63,843 bases of DNA from an uncultured Granulosicoccus sp. (GCA_947492525.1 CANLNQ010000036.1:1-63843); one strand, 5' to 3'. Counted from the stretch's first letter, positions 16,336 to 25,757 are shown. Numbers and translations: made by a program. The notes: a model not told the origin generated them from the letters alone.

Positions 16336-17409
16336 ATGAAACGTCGTGACTTCATCAAGGCCAGCGCTGCTGGCACTGCTACTTCGGCTGCGCTGATCAC
16401 CGGTGCTCCCGCCATTGCCCAGGGCAAGTTCGAATGGAAATTGCCCACCAGCTTTCCGGCCAAGGCGCCGGGTGTCGGGACCAATGTCGTCAGCTTTGCC
16501 GAGCGAGTCGCCGCGATGTCCGATGGCCGCCTGACGTTCAAGGTTTTTTCCAGCGGTGAGCTGGTACCGCCGTTTGCCGTGGAAGATGCGGTGCAGAAGG
16601 GCACGGCTGAAATCGGACATTCCACGCCCTACTATGCCGCCGGCAAGAATCCAGCCCTGCATTTCTTCAGTACCGTGCCGTTTGGCATGTCGGCCACTGA
16701 GCATGCTGCCTGGCTGCGTTACGGCGGTGGTCAGGAGCTGTGGGACGAGATCTACGACGAGCGAGGTCTCAAGGGATTCTATTCGGGCAACAGCGGTACA
16801 CAGAGTGCCGGCTGGTTCAGCAAGCCGATCAATTCGGTAGAGGATCTGAAGGGCCTGAACATGCGCATCGCCGGACTGGGTGGTGAAGCCATGCGTGCTC
16901 TGGGTGTCAACGCTGTACTGTTGCCACCACCGGAAATCTTTCCCGCGTTCAAGTCCGGTGCCATCGATGCGGCGGAATGGGTGGGTCCCTTGCTGGATCA
17001 GGCCTTCGGTTTGTACAAGATTTCGAAGATCTGTTATGTCCCGGCATTTCACGAGCCGGGCGCGGCCCTGGAAATCGTGGTCAACAAGGATGCCTTTGCC
17101 GAACTGCCGGCCGATCTGCAGGCCATCGTTGCCAGCGCCGCCGAAGCCACGTCGGCAGAGACACTGGCCCAGTTCGATTACTTCAACACGCAGGCCATGG
17201 GACAACTTCGGGCCGAAGGCGTGGAGTTCCTGGAATTTCCGGCCGATGTGGTCGATGCCCTGAAGGAAGCCTCGGCGGATGTCATCAATGCACTGGCGGA
17301 AGAGAACGAAGGTTTCAAGAAGGTGATGGACAGCTACATGGCGTTCCTGAATCCTGCCATCGAATACGCCAATCTCATGCAAGGTGCGATGTTCAGGCAG
17401 CGTACCTGA
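16336..17409 (+). CDS. dctP: TRAP transporter substrate-binding protein (DctP family)
   Basis: This 357-residue periplasmic receptor starts MKRRDFIKASAAG, a twin-arginine-like leader ending near PAIAQ. The start is fixed by GAGGA six bases upstream; two earlier in-frame ATGs lack a site. GNSGTQSAGWF, DLKGLNMRIAGLGGEAMRALG, GAIDAAEWVGPLLDQAFGLY and PAFHEPGAALE fit the DctP subgroup that includes the 2-oxo-acid binder TakP. The ligand is therefore likely an oxo-acid or related monocarboxylate (inferred). Gene order Q-M-P-synthetase suggests that the imported acid is activated to a CoA thioester. Confidence 0.9.
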   Translation: MKRRDFIKASAAGTATSAALITGAPAIAQGKFEWKLPTSFPAKAPGVGTNVVSFAERVAAMSDGRLTFKVFSSGELVPPFAVEDAVQKGTAEIGHSTPYYAAGKNPALHFFSTVPFGMSATEHAAWLRYGGGQELWDEIYDERGLKGFYSGNSGTQSAGWFSKPINSVEDLKGLNMRIAGLGGEAMRALGVNAVLLPPPEIFPAFKSGAIDAAEWVGPLLDQAFGLYKISKICYVPAFHEPGAALEIVVNKDAFAELPADLQAIVASAAEATSAETLAQFDYFNTQAMGQLRAEGVEFLEFPADVVDALKEASADVINALAEENEGFKKVMDSYMAFLNPAIEYANLMQGAMFRQRT

Positions 17410-17410
17410 G

Positions 17411-19672
17411 ATGCCCGTGCGTTTCGGACGTCTGCTCAAGCCCCGTTCCATTGCCGTCGTTGGCGGTCAATGGGCGGAGTCTGTCATTCTCCAGTGCCGC
17501 CAGGCGGGCTTCGACGGCGACGTCTGGCCGGTTCACCCGCGGCGCAATCGGCTGGCCGGTGAACCCTGTCATGCCAGTCTCAACGATCTGCCCGGTGTGC
17601 CCGATGCCACGTTCATCGCCGTCAACAATGAACGCACCATCGAACTGGTTGCCTGTCTGGCGGACATGGGCGCAGGCGGTGCCATCTGTTTTGCCACCGG
17701 CTTTGGTGAGCGGGCAGCGCTGGATCGAGATGCCGAAGAGCGACAGAGACGTCTGACGGATGCCGCCGGCGATATGCCGGTCATCGGTCCGAACAGCTAC
17801 GGCCTGGTGAATTATCTCGATGGCATAGCCCTGTGGCCGGACCAACAGGGTGGCAAGGCTGTCAAGCGCGGTGTTGCCGTGATCACGCAGTCATCCAATA
17901 TTGCCATCAATCTGAGCATGCAGCGGCGCGGCTTGCCGCTGGCGTACCTGATCACGGCGGGCAACCAGGCGCAGACCACATTGGCCGAGCTGGCGGCATC
18001 GGTGCTCGAAGACGACCGTGTCACCGCTCTGGGCCTGCATATAGAGGGTTTTTCCGATATACGGGCGTTCGAATCACTGGCTGCGCGCGCCCGCGCCATG
18101 GGTAAACGCATTGTGGTACTGAAGACCGGTGTAACTTCACTGGCACGCGCTGCGCTGATGTCGCATACGCGCTCCCTGTCGGGCGATGATGCGGCGGCCA
18201 GTGCCTTCATCGAACGTCTGGGGTTGCTGCGTGCGCGCGGTATCGGTGAATTCATCGAAACCCTGAAAGTGTTGCATCTGCCGCGCAAGGTGGGTGGCTA
18301 TCGTGTGCTGGCGATGACCAGCTCCGGCGGCGAGGCGGCCCTGGTCGGCGACTTCGGTGCCAATCAGGGCTTGCAGTTTCCGCGTCTGGACGACGAGCAG
18401 AAGGCGGCCTTGAAGACGGTTCTGGGCAGTGAACTGGCACTGGCCAATCCACTGGACTATCACATGACCATCCGTGATGATCGCGCGGCCATGGAACAGA
18501 TGGTACTGGCCATGCTGCAGTGCCATGCGCCACCGGAAAGTGCCACGACTTCCGCCAACGATCAGTTTCCGTCTCCGGCCGACGTGGCCTTGCTTGTGCT
18601 CGATTTTCCACGATCGGATCGCTGCGACGGGGCGAGCTGGCAGCAGGCTCTGCAGGCATTTCTGGCAGCCAGTCAGCATTGGCAGGGGGTGCGTGCCGTG
18701 ATCGCCACGATGGCGGAGAACATGCCGGAGGAAACAGCCGAGATGCTGTTCGAACACGATGTGGTCGCTCTGTGTGGGTTGAATGATGGCCTGCGCGCAT
18801 TGGCCAATGCCGGCTGGTTGGACATGGCTGACAGCGCCGAGGAGCCCTTGCCGATCTGGCTACCCGAGAACCCCGACGTCTCGTTCAAGGCTGCGGCCCT
18901 GTCGCTGGTCGAGGGCACGGGGAGCGGACGTTCAGGCAGAAGTGCCAGGCGGGCCAGTCTGGAAGCCTGGGGCCTGGTGCAGAGCGCTGTCACCGGCAGA
19001 CAGCCGCCACGGCAGCTGGATGAGAGCACGGCCAAGCGCTGGCTGAACCGCTTCGGTGTCGGGGTGCCGGTCAATGTTCGCTTGTCCTTTGCCGATGTGC
19101 GTTCCTCGCTGAGCCTGAGTCGTGCGCTGGACAAGGCCTCTCCGACTTTCAGTTACCCGGTTGTTGCCAAGAGTCTGGGCGTGTTGCACAAGAGTGATGC
19201 CAATGCCATCGCCATGGATATCGGCAATCGCCGGGAACTGGAGCGCGCCATTCGTCAGATCGACTGCGAAGGCGGTTGCCTGATCGAAGAACAGATCGAC
19301 AATGCCGTGGTGGAGCTGCTGGTCAGTGTGGTTCAGGATCCGGTGCACGGTCTGTTGATGACGATCGGTGCGGGTGGGGTGGCAACCGAAGTACTGGCCG
19401 ATACCGTGCACTGTCTGGTGCCGGCAAGACGTGCCGAACTGGATCGACGTCTCGATCGCCTGCGTTGCGCACCCCTGTTGAACGGCTTTCGCAATCGCCC
19501 CGGGGTTGATCGGGAGAGGCTGCTCGATACACTGGAATCGGTGCAGCAAGCCGCTTTGCAACTGGGCGAAAGGTTGGTTGAACTGGAGATCAACCCACTG
19601 CTGTGCAGTGCCGAGAGCTGTGTGGCCGTGGATGCCTTTGTCGCTGTCAGAGGGTCCAACCTGGCGAGCTGA
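17411..19672 (+). CDS. NDP-forming acyl-CoA synthetase (fused alpha-beta type)
   Basis: The 753-residue protein begins one base after the dctP stop. Residues about 1-130 are a CoA-binding Rossmann domain (LLKPRSIAVVGG, FATGFGER). Residues 150-460 are a succinyl-CoA-ligase-like domain (VAVITQSSNIAINL; TSSGGEAALVGDF). Residues about 530-753 are an ATP-grasp domain (FSYPVVAKSLGVLHKSDANA, LLMTIGAGGVATEVLADTV). The family makes acyl-CoA from a carboxylate with ATP or GTP, giving NDP and phosphate. The position suggests it acts on the acid carried by the TRAP system. The exact acid cannot be read from the sequence. A hairpin at 19769-19791 follows. Confidence 0.85.
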   Translation: MPVRFGRLLKPRSIAVVGGQWAESVILQCRQAGFDGDVWPVHPRRNRLAGEPCHASLNDLPGVPDATFIAVNNERTIELVACLADMGAGGAICFATGFGERAALDRDAEERQRRLTDAAGDMPVIGPNSYGLVNYLDGIALWPDQQGGKAVKRGVAVITQSSNIAINLSMQRRGLPLAYLITAGNQAQTTLAELAASVLEDDRVTALGLHIEGFSDIRAFESLAARARAMGKRIVVLKTGVTSLARAALMSHTRSLSGDDAAASAFIERLGLLRARGIGEFIETLKVLHLPRKVGGYRVLAMTSSGGEAALVGDFGANQGLQFPRLDDEQKAALKTVLGSELALANPLDYHMTIRDDRAAMEQMVLAMLQCHAPPESATTSANDQFPSPADVALLVLDFPRSDRCDGASWQQALQAFLAASQHWQGVRAVIATMAENMPEETAEMLFEHDVVALCGLNDGLRALANAGWLDMADSAEEPLPIWLPENPDVSFKAAALSLVEGTGSGRSGRSARRASLEAWGLVQSAVTGRQPPRQLDESTAKRWLNRFGVGVPVNVRLSFADVRSSLSLSRALDKASPTFSYPVVAKSLGVLHKSDANAIAMDIGNRRELERAIRQIDCEGGCLIEEQIDNAVVELLVSVVQDPVHGLLMTIGAGGVATEVLADTVHCLVPARRAELDRRLDRLRCAPLLNGFRNRPGVDRERLLDTLESVQQAALQLGERLVELEINPLLCSAESCVAVDAFVAVRGSNLAS

Positions 19673-19768
19673 GCCTTTGGCTCGGCGCTTCCATTTCAGG
19701 GGTGAGAACAGCCTGGAATTCGAGGTCATCACCTACGCGGACGATGCCTGAGCAGCACTGAGGAGGCA

Positions 19769-19791
19769 GTGGAGGGCGACTGACCCTCCAC
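19769..19791. terminator. Hairpin between the convergent synthetase and urtE genes
   Basis: An eight-base-pair stem (GTGGAGGG with CCCTCCAC) has a seven-base loop. No T-tract on either strand, so termination would be Rho-assisted or weak. Confidence 0.45.
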
Positions 19792-19794
19792 ATC

Positions 19795-19836
19795 GATCAA
19801 TCAGTCAGATACTGTGATCACACAGTCAGATACTGT
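19795..19836. repeat. 21-base tandem duplication across the urtE stop codon
   Basis: Bases 19795-19815 and 19816-19836 are two adjacent copies that differ at two positions. The second contains the last codons and stop of urtE; the first lies downstream and would encode almost the same C-terminus (YLTD instead of YLTV). Confidence 0.9.
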
Positions 19837-20513
19837 TTCACCAGATCTTCACTCAGGGTATCCATGGCGCCCTTGGCAACCACTTCGCCGCGGTCCATCA
19901 GCACGAAATCATCACCCACGCGGCGGGCGAAGGGCAGCTTCTGTTCCACCAGGACCACGGTCAGCCCTATTTCCTTGTTCAGGCGTGTGATGATGGTGCC
20001 GATGTCATGCACGACATTGGGCTGAATGCCTTCGGTCGGCTCGTCCAGCAACAGCAGTTCCGGCTCGGTGACCAGGGCGCGGCCGATGGCCAGTTGTTGC
20101 TGTTGTCCGCCAGAGAGGTCGCCGCCGCGTCGGCGCAACATCTCCTTCAGGACCGGAAACAGCTCGTAGACCAGTTCGGGAATGATCTTCGAACCATCGC
20201 CTCTTGCACGCAGCCCGATGCGCAGGTTCTCCTCGACGCTGAGCAGGGGAAAGATCTGCCGGCCTTGCGGCACATAGCCGATGCCAGCTGCCGCACGGCC
20301 TTCGGCAGGTATCTTCGTGATGTTTCGCCCGGACAGGCTCATGCTGCCACCGCGCAAAGGCAAGAGGCCGGTGATGCATTGCATCAGGGTCGTCTTGCCG
20401 ACACCGTTCCTGCCCATGACAACGGTACAGGCACCCGGTGTGATCGACAGGCTCAGATTCTTCAGCGTGTGTGATGAGCCGTAGTATTGATCGATGTTTT
20501 CCAGTGTCAGCAT
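19818..20513 (-). CDS. urtE: Urea ABC transporter ATPase UrtE
   Basis: The 231-residue ATPase of the branched-chain/urea ABC class has Walker A GRNGVGKTT, signature LSGGQQQQLAIGRAL, Walker B LLLLDEPTEGIQPNVV and the switch His region of the LivF/UrtE group. It energises high-affinity urea uptake with UrtD. It is the last gene of the urtABCDE order and overlaps urtD by seven bases. A 21-base duplication spans its stop codon. Confidence 0.95.
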   Translation of the reverse strand: MLTLENIDQYYGSSHTLKNLSLSITPGACTVVMGRNGVGKTTLMQCITGLLPLRGGSMSLSGRNITKIPAEGRAAAGIGYVPQGRQIFPLLSVEENLRIGLRARGDGSKIIPELVYELFPVLKEMLRRRGGDLSGGQQQQLAIGRALVTEPELLLLDEPTEGIQPNVVHDIGTIITRLNKEIGLTVVLVEQKLPFARRVGDDFVLMDRGEVVAKGAMDTLSEDLVKQYLTV

Positions 20514-21358
20514 GAACTTGATTCCGTACCCAGATAGACGCGCATGACGTCAGGATTGGACTGTACCTCGGCCATGCTGCCTTCGGCCAGCACGCTGCCC
20601 TGATGCAGCACGGTCACAGGCGAGTTCAGAGCGCGCACGAAGTCCATGTCGTGTTCGACCACCACAATGGCGTGATCGCCTGCCAGTCTGGTCAGCAGTT
20701 CGACCGTGCGATCCATTTCCTGGTGGGTCATGCCCGCAGCCGGTTCATCCACCAGCAGCAGAACCGGGTTCTGCATGATCAGCATGCCGATCTCCAGCCA
20801 TTGCTTCTGACCATGGGACAAGCTGCCTGCCAAGGCATGAATCTGCGGTAGCAGGTTGATGGTGCTGGCCATGGCCTCGATCCTGTCCAGGGTTTCACTA
20901 CCGAGCCTTGCACGGTAGGTCGGCCACAGCTTGCGCGTACCTGCCATCGACAGTTCAAGGTTATCGAATACGGACAGATTCTCGAACACGGTGGGTTTCT
21001 GGAACTTGCGACCGATACCGGCTTGCGCAATCTCGGCTTCATCCATGCGCAGCAGATTGATCTTCTGACCGAACCAGGCGGTACCGGTGTCCGGTCGGGT
21101 CTTGCCGGTCACGATGTCCATCAGCGTGGTCTTGCCAGCGCCGTTGGGGCCGATCAGGCAGCGCAGTTCGCCGGTATTGACATAGAAGTTCAGTCCGTTG
21201 ATGGCCTGGAAACCATCGAAGTTGACCGAGATGTTCTCCAGGTACAGGGCGGTACCATGCGACAGGTCTAGATCCTCGACCTGCTTGGGAATCAGAAATT
21301 CAAAGACCTTGTCGCGTCTGAATACCGCAGGGCTTGTAGAGGGTTGAGGTGTGCTCAT
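20507..21358 (-). CDS. urtD: Urea ABC transporter ATPase UrtD
   Basis: The 283-residue ATPase is of the LivG/UrtD class: Walker A GPNGAGKTTLMD, GIGRKFQKPTVFENLSV, signature SHGQKQWLEIGMLI and Walker B LLLVDEPAAGMTHQEMD. The SHGQ signature in place of SGGQ is usual for UrtD. The N-terminal extension of about 40 residues is also normal. Its start overlaps the urtC stop as ATGA. Confidence 0.95.
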   Translation of the reverse strand: MSTPQPSTSPAVFRRDKVFEFLIPKQVEDLDLSHGTALYLENISVNFDGFQAINGLNFYVNTGELRCLIGPNGAGKTTLMDIVTGKTRPDTGTAWFGQKINLLRMDEAEIAQAGIGRKFQKPTVFENLSVFDNLELSMAGTRKLWPTYRARLGSETLDRIEAMASTINLLPQIHALAGSLSHGQKQWLEIGMLIMQNPVLLLVDEPAAGMTHQEMDRTVELLTRLAGDHAIVVVEHDMDFVRALNSPVTVLHQGSVLAEGSMAEVQSNPDVMRVYLGTESSSC

Positions 21359-22476
21359 GAGGCAGCCTTCGACGATCGTTTGAATTTGAGCAGGCCGGCG
21401 ACGCCGCGTGGCAGCAACAGAGTGACCACGACGAACAGCAGACCCAGAGCAAACAGCCAGGCCTCGGGAAAGGCGCCGGTGAACCAGGTCTTGGCGTAGT
21501 TCACGCCCAGGGCGCCCAGTACGGCACCGTACAAGGTGCCGCGGCCCCCGATGGCAACCCAGACCACGACCTCGATGGAGTTCAGCGGTGCAAATTCACC
21601 GGGATTGATGATACCCACCTGAGGCACGTACAGCGCGCCGGCGATACCGGCAATCATGGCCGACAGAGTGAACAGTGCAAGCTTGACGCTCTCCACCCGA
21701 TAGCCGATGAAGCGGGTGCGATCCTCGGCATCCCGAATGGCAATGGCCACCTTGCCCAGACGCGAGCGCAGGATACTGTCGCACAGCAGGTACACCAGCA
21801 GCAGGGCAACGCCCGAGGCGATGAACAGGCCGAGACGGACATCGTCGGAGCGCAGATCGAAGCCCAGCAGTTCGCGAAAATCGGTCAGACCGTTGTTGCC
21901 GCCGAAGCCCATTTCATTGCGAAAGAAGGCCAGCATCAGGGCGTAGGTCAGAGCCTGGGTGATGATGGACAGATAGACCCCGTTGACTCTTGAACGAAAC
22001 GCGAACCAGCCGAACAGGAACGCCAGCAAGCCGGGTACCAGAAGAATCATCAGGGCCGTGAAGGCAAAGTGATCCGAGCCCAGCCAGTACCAGGGCAGTT
22101 CGGTCCAGTTCAGAAACACCATGAAGTCGGGCAGGTCCGGGTTGCCGTAGACACCCCGATCGCCAATCTGACGCATCAGGTGCATGCCCATGACATAGCC
22201 GCCCAAGGCGAAGAAAGCGGCATGACCCAGGCTCAGGATGCCCAGATAGCCCCAGACAAGATCCACGGCCACAGCCAGTATGGCGTAGGTCAGGTACTTG
22301 CCCAGCAGCGTCACCATGTAGTTACTGACGTACAAGGGGTGTTCTGCCGGCAGCTTGTTGCAGACCGAGACGCCGATGATCAATGCGATCAGTGTCAGTA
22401 TGAAGAGGATACTGGACATCCGGGAGCGTTGCGGCCGGATGCCTGTCGTCTGTTCTGTTGTGCTTGTCTCGCTCAT
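21355..22476 (-). CDS. urtC: Urea ABC transporter permease UrtC
   Basis: A 373-residue polytopic permease of the LivM/UrtC family: VDLVWGYLGILSLGHAAFFA, FGWFAFRSRVNGVYLSIITQ and the EAA-like stretch IRDAEDRTRFIGYRVESVK. A long loop between the early helices is typical of UrtC. I use the ATG at 22476, two bases after the urtB stop; a TTG at 22482 is also open. Confidence 0.94.
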   Translation of the reverse strand: MSETSTTEQTTGIRPQRSRMSSILFILTLIALIIGVSVCNKLPAEHPLYVSNYMVTLLGKYLTYAILAVAVDLVWGYLGILSLGHAAFFALGGYVMGMHLMRQIGDRGVYGNPDLPDFMVFLNWTELPWYWLGSDHFAFTALMILLVPGLLAFLFGWFAFRSRVNGVYLSIITQALTYALMLAFFRNEMGFGGNNGLTDFRELLGFDLRSDDVRLGLFIASGVALLLVYLLCDSILRSRLGKVAIAIRDAEDRTRFIGYRVESVKLALFTLSAMIAGIAGALYVPQVGIINPGEFAPLNSIEVVVWVAIGGRGTLYGAVLGALGVNYAKTWFTGAFPEAWLFALGLLFVVVTLLLPRGVAGLLKFKRSSKAAS

Positions 22477-22478
22477 GA

Positions 22479-24125
22479 TCAATGTGCCTCCACCGCACGA
22501 CCGCGTTGTGGAAAGAGGCCGCGAGGGCGTTTCTGTATGAACATGATGAGAAATACCAGAACCAGGATCTTCGCAAGGATGGCGCCGGCCCAGGGTTCCA
22601 TGAGCTTGTTGGCAATGCCCAGTGTCATGCCGCTGATCAGGGTGCCCCAGAGATTGCCGACGCCACCGAAAACCACGACCATGAAGCTGTCAACGATATA
22701 GGCCTGGCCCAGATTGGGGCCGACATTGGTCAGCTGTGACAGGGCCACGCCTGCGATTCCGGCAATGCCCGCACCCAGACCGAAGGTCAGCGAATCGATA
22801 CGGGCGGAAGGCACACCCATGGCCCTTGCCATGGCGCGGTTCTGACTCACGGCCCGTACTTCAAGACCGAAGCGCGATCGCTTGAGCAGCACCAGCAGCA
22901 TGGCGAAGACGATCAGACAGAATGCCAGTATATAGAGCCGGTTGAGTGTCAGGCTCAGTACGCTGTTGACTTCCAGCACGCCACTCATGAAGGCGGGGTT
23001 GGCCACCGGTACATTCTGCGATGAGATGAAGGTGCGCACCAGTTGTTGCAGTATCAGGCTGATACCGAAGGTTGCCAGCAGTGTTTCCAGCGGACGGCCG
23101 TAGAGAAAGCGGATGACGCTGCGCTCGATCAGTATGCCGATCATGCCGGTGAACAGGAACGCCACGGGAATGGAGAGCAGTAGCGACAAACCCAGATTGT
23201 TCGGCATCAACTGCTGCATTGCCCAGGTGCAGTAGGCGCCCAGCATGATCAGTTCGCCGTGGGCCATGTTGATGACACCCATGACCCCGAAGCTGATGGC
23301 AAGACCAATGGCAGCCAGTACCAGTACCGAGCCGAGGCTCAGACCGAAGAACACGGTTTCGGCCTTGGCATACAGGCGTACCTTGGCGGCCTGGTCGCGG
23401 GCGATCTGAGCGGCGAGCGTCATGACGTTCTCATCCTCGTCATTTTCCGCCATATTCTGTACCAGAGAGCGACTGTCGTTGGACAGATCGTCGCTCAGCG
23501 TTGCCAGTGCCTGCAATCGTTCTTCAGGCTGTGCCGATGAGGCGAGTTTTCGCGCCTGCAGGGAGAGAAGGGCGTCACTGACCTTTGAGTCGGTTTCGTT
23601 GGCCAGCATGTCCTGCAAGGTGTCATCCGGCAGATCTTCGGGCGATTCCATCAGGGCATCGATGGCAGCCAGACGTTCAACCGGATCATCGGACCGCAGT
23701 CCGAGGGAGGCGATCAGCGATCGCAGATGACCTCGCAGCTGGTTGGTCACCTTCAAGCGCGAGAGTCTGCGTTTGCGATCACTGCCCAGATCGGTCTGTT
23801 TGTCCAGTGACAGCATGGTGTATTCGCGACCCTGCGCCGTGGCCCAGACAATGGTGTCTGTTTCCTTGTGCAGCATCAGGTCGCCTTCGAGAATGCCGTT
23901 GAGCAGCTCGCGCGTATCCTCGCGCCCGAGTGCTGCCAGAGCGTCGAGAGCCTCGGTACGTTGCGTACCCTTGCCTTCGACAAATTGCGTGAACAAGGCA
24001 TCCAGTTCATCGATACCGGTCTGGACGTCGGCTCGTGCTGTCTGGATACTGCAAGTCGCCGCCAGAAGTGTAAGCAGCGAAGCTGCTCGAATCAGGCGCT
24101 GTAGAGCGTGGAATGTCAGTGACAT
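22479..24125 (-). CDS. urtB: Urea ABC transporter permease UrtB
   Basis: The 548-residue protein has a signal peptide (residues 1-32), then an extracytoplasmic helical HEAT-like domain (about 33-255: LDALAALGREDTRELLNG; DPVERLAAIDALMESPEDLP). This is characteristic of UrtB and absent from LivH. A LivH-type permease follows (FGVMGVINMAHGELIMLGAY, EVRAVSQNRAMARAMG, VVVFGGVGNLWGTLISG). The role of the periplasmic domain is not established. It follows urtA after 163 bases that contain phased repeats. Confidence 0.94.
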   Translation of the reverse strand: MSLTFHALQRLIRAASLLTLLAATCSIQTARADVQTGIDELDALFTQFVEGKGTQRTEALDALAALGREDTRELLNGILEGDLMLHKETDTIVWATAQGREYTMLSLDKQTDLGSDRKRRLSRLKVTNQLRGHLRSLIASLGLRSDDPVERLAAIDALMESPEDLPDDTLQDMLANETDSKVSDALLSLQARKLASSAQPEERLQALATLSDDLSNDSRSLVQNMAENDEDENVMTLAAQIARDQAAKVRLYAKAETVFFGLSLGSVLVLAAIGLAISFGVMGVINMAHGELIMLGAYCTWAMQQLMPNNLGLSLLLSIPVAFLFTGMIGILIERSVIRFLYGRPLETLLATFGISLILQQLVRTFISSQNVPVANPAFMSGVLEVNSVLSLTLNRLYILAFCLIVFAMLLVLLKRSRFGLEVRAVSQNRAMARAMGVPSARIDSLTFGLGAGIAGIAGVALSQLTNVGPNLGQAYIVDSFMVVVFGGVGNLWGTLISGMTLGIANKLMEPWAGAILAKILVLVFLIMFIQKRPRGLFPQRGRAVEAH

Positions 24126-24204
24126 GACTGCGTTTGGTTTCCCGGGAGAGGCGAGGAGGCATCAGGAAGAGCGCCGGGTCAGCAGAGGCTGACCCGGCCG
24201 GTGG

Positions 24205-24283
24205 TAGCAGGCGCTGTTCATGTAATAGCAGGCACTACCAACGTACTAGCAGGTATAACAAGTTGCTAGCAGGTACTAGCAGG
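24205..24283. repeat. Helically spaced TAGCAGG repeats between urtA and urtB
   Basis: TAGCAGG occurs at 24205, 24226, 24247, 24267 and 24277, with spacings of 21, 21, 20 and 10 bases. On the mRNA strand these read CCTGCTA. The surrounding sequence is partly repeated too, so this is a degenerate 21-base tandem array with one half-unit. It lies in the gap where binding-protein operons often carry processing or attenuation structures. Confidence 0.8.
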
Positions 24284-24288
24284 CACGA

Positions 24289-25590
24289 CTACTCCAGGTT
24301 CTGACCGGAGCAGACATTCGTCGTGACGTTGTAGTTACCGCAGGACAGCGGTGCACGCCAGTCGGAGATGATCTCCTTGGAGCTGTCGAGGAAATCGGAC
24401 CAGGCATCGCCCGCGACCAGTCCGGCTGTTTCCCAGACGATTTCGAACTGACCATCATCCTGAATCTCGCCGATCAGGACCGGCTTGGTGATGTGGTGGT
24501 TCGGCATCATGGCGGAGTAGCCACCTGACAGATTCGGTACCGCAACGCCGATGATGGCATCCTGCACGGCGGCGGCGTCGGTGCTACCGGCTTTCTCGAC
24601 AGCTTTCACCCACATGTTGAAACCGATGTAATGCGCTTCCATCGGATCGTTGGTGACGCGATCTTCATCACCGGTGAATTCCAGCCAGCTGTCGATGAAT
24701 TCATCGTTGACTTCGGCGTCAACACTCATGAAGTAGTTCCAGGCAGCCAGATGGCCAACCAATGGGCTGGTATCAAAGCCCGAGAGCTCTTCCTCACCAA
24801 CGGAGAAGGCAACGACCGGAATGTCTTCGGCAGAGATACCCTGATTACCCAGCTCCTTGTAGAAAGGGACGTTGGCGTCACCGTTGACGGTGGAGACCAC
24901 GGCGGTCTTCTTGCCTTCGGAACCGAAGCGCTTGATGTCGGCGACGATGGACTGCCAGTCTGCATGACCGAATGGCGTGTAGTTGATCATGATGTCTTCA
25001 TCGCTGACACCATTGGCCTTCAGATAGGCTTCCAGAATCTTGTTGGTGGTACGCGGGTAGACATAGTCGGTACCGGCGAGTACCCAGCGCTCCACGCCGA
25101 TCTCGTCACTCAGGTAGTCAACTGCCGGGATGGCCTGCTGGTTCGGAGCTGCGCCCGTGTAGAACACGTTCTTGGAAGACTCTTCGCCTTCATACTGCAC
25201 CGGGTAGAACAGCAGGCTGTCCAGTTCTTCGAAAACGGGCAGCACCGACTTTCGTGAAACCGATGTCCAGGCACCGAAGGTGGCGACCACGCCTTCCTGT
25301 TCGATCAACTCACGCGCCTTTTCGGCAAACAGGGGCCAGTCGGATGCCGGATCGACCACCACGGCTTCGAGTTGCTTGCCGAGCAGTCCACCGTTGGCAT
25401 TCTGCTGATCGATAAGCATCAGCATGGTGTCTTTTAGGGTGGTTTCCGAAATGGCCATGGTGCCGGATAGTGAATGCAGAACGCCGACCTTGATGGTGTC
25501 GTCCTGGGCGTGCAAGGACAGGCTCAGACCCGCGAGGCCGATACCTGCAATGGCGGCGAGTGAACGTCGTGAATTACGTGTGGACAGCAT
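24289..25590 (-). CDS. urtA: Urea ABC transporter substrate-binding protein UrtA
   Basis: The 433-residue receptor has a signal peptide (RRSLAAIAGIGLAGLSLSLHAQ). The UrtA/FmdD-type binding fold follows: IKVGVLHSLSGTMAISE, FGAWTSVSRKSVLPVFEELD, LFYPVQYEGEESSKNVFYTG and LAGTDYVYPRTTNKI. It captures urea (possibly short amides in related receptors) in the periplasm. I start at the ATG at 25590; a TTG 18 codons upstream is open but would add polar residues before the leader. The promoter region carries candidate sigma-54 and NtrC sites, which fits nitrogen-limited expression. Confidence 0.94.
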   Translation of the reverse strand: MLSTRNSRRSLAAIAGIGLAGLSLSLHAQDDTIKVGVLHSLSGTMAISETTLKDTMLMLIDQQNANGGLLGKQLEAVVVDPASDWPLFAEKARELIEQEGVVATFGAWTSVSRKSVLPVFEELDSLLFYPVQYEGEESSKNVFYTGAAPNQQAIPAVDYLSDEIGVERWVLAGTDYVYPRTTNKILEAYLKANGVSDEDIMINYTPFGHADWQSIVADIKRFGSEGKKTAVVSTVNGDANVPFYKELGNQGISAEDIPVVAFSVGEEELSGFDTSPLVGHLAAWNYFMSVDAEVNDEFIDSWLEFTGDEDRVTNDPMEAHYIGFNMWVKAVEKAGSTDAAAVQDAIIGVAVPNLSGGYSAMMPNHHITKPVLIGEIQDDGQFEIVWETAGLVAGDAWSDFLDSSKEIISDWRAPLSCGNYNVTTNVCSGQNLE

Positions 25591-25657
25591 GCGAAAGTTT
25601 TCCCTGTTTGGCAGATGAAAATGAACTTGTTCGTTTTTGAACAATCTCGCTTGTTAG

Positions 25658-25674
25658 TACAGGGACTGTGCCAA
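25658..25674 (-). promoter_or_regulatory. Candidate sigma-54 promoter of urtA
   Basis: On the minus strand the sequence TGGCACAGTCCCTGTA matches the -24/-12 consensus: a perfect TGGCAC at -24, correct ten-base spacing, and CTGTA in place of TTGCA at -12. The predicted transcript start is about 55-60 bases before the urtA ATG. Confidence 0.55.
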
Positions 25675-25757
25675 GGTAAAAAATACTTTTAAATCATGTA
25701 GATAGGTATTGTGTAACGGGGTATCACGGTGCATTCGCCCTATATCGGTGCGAAAGA

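Noticed and set aside
22479..24125. Unusual fusion of a HEAT-like domain with a permease
   Set aside because: This extracytoplasmic extension is normal for UrtB and does not mark a new protein.
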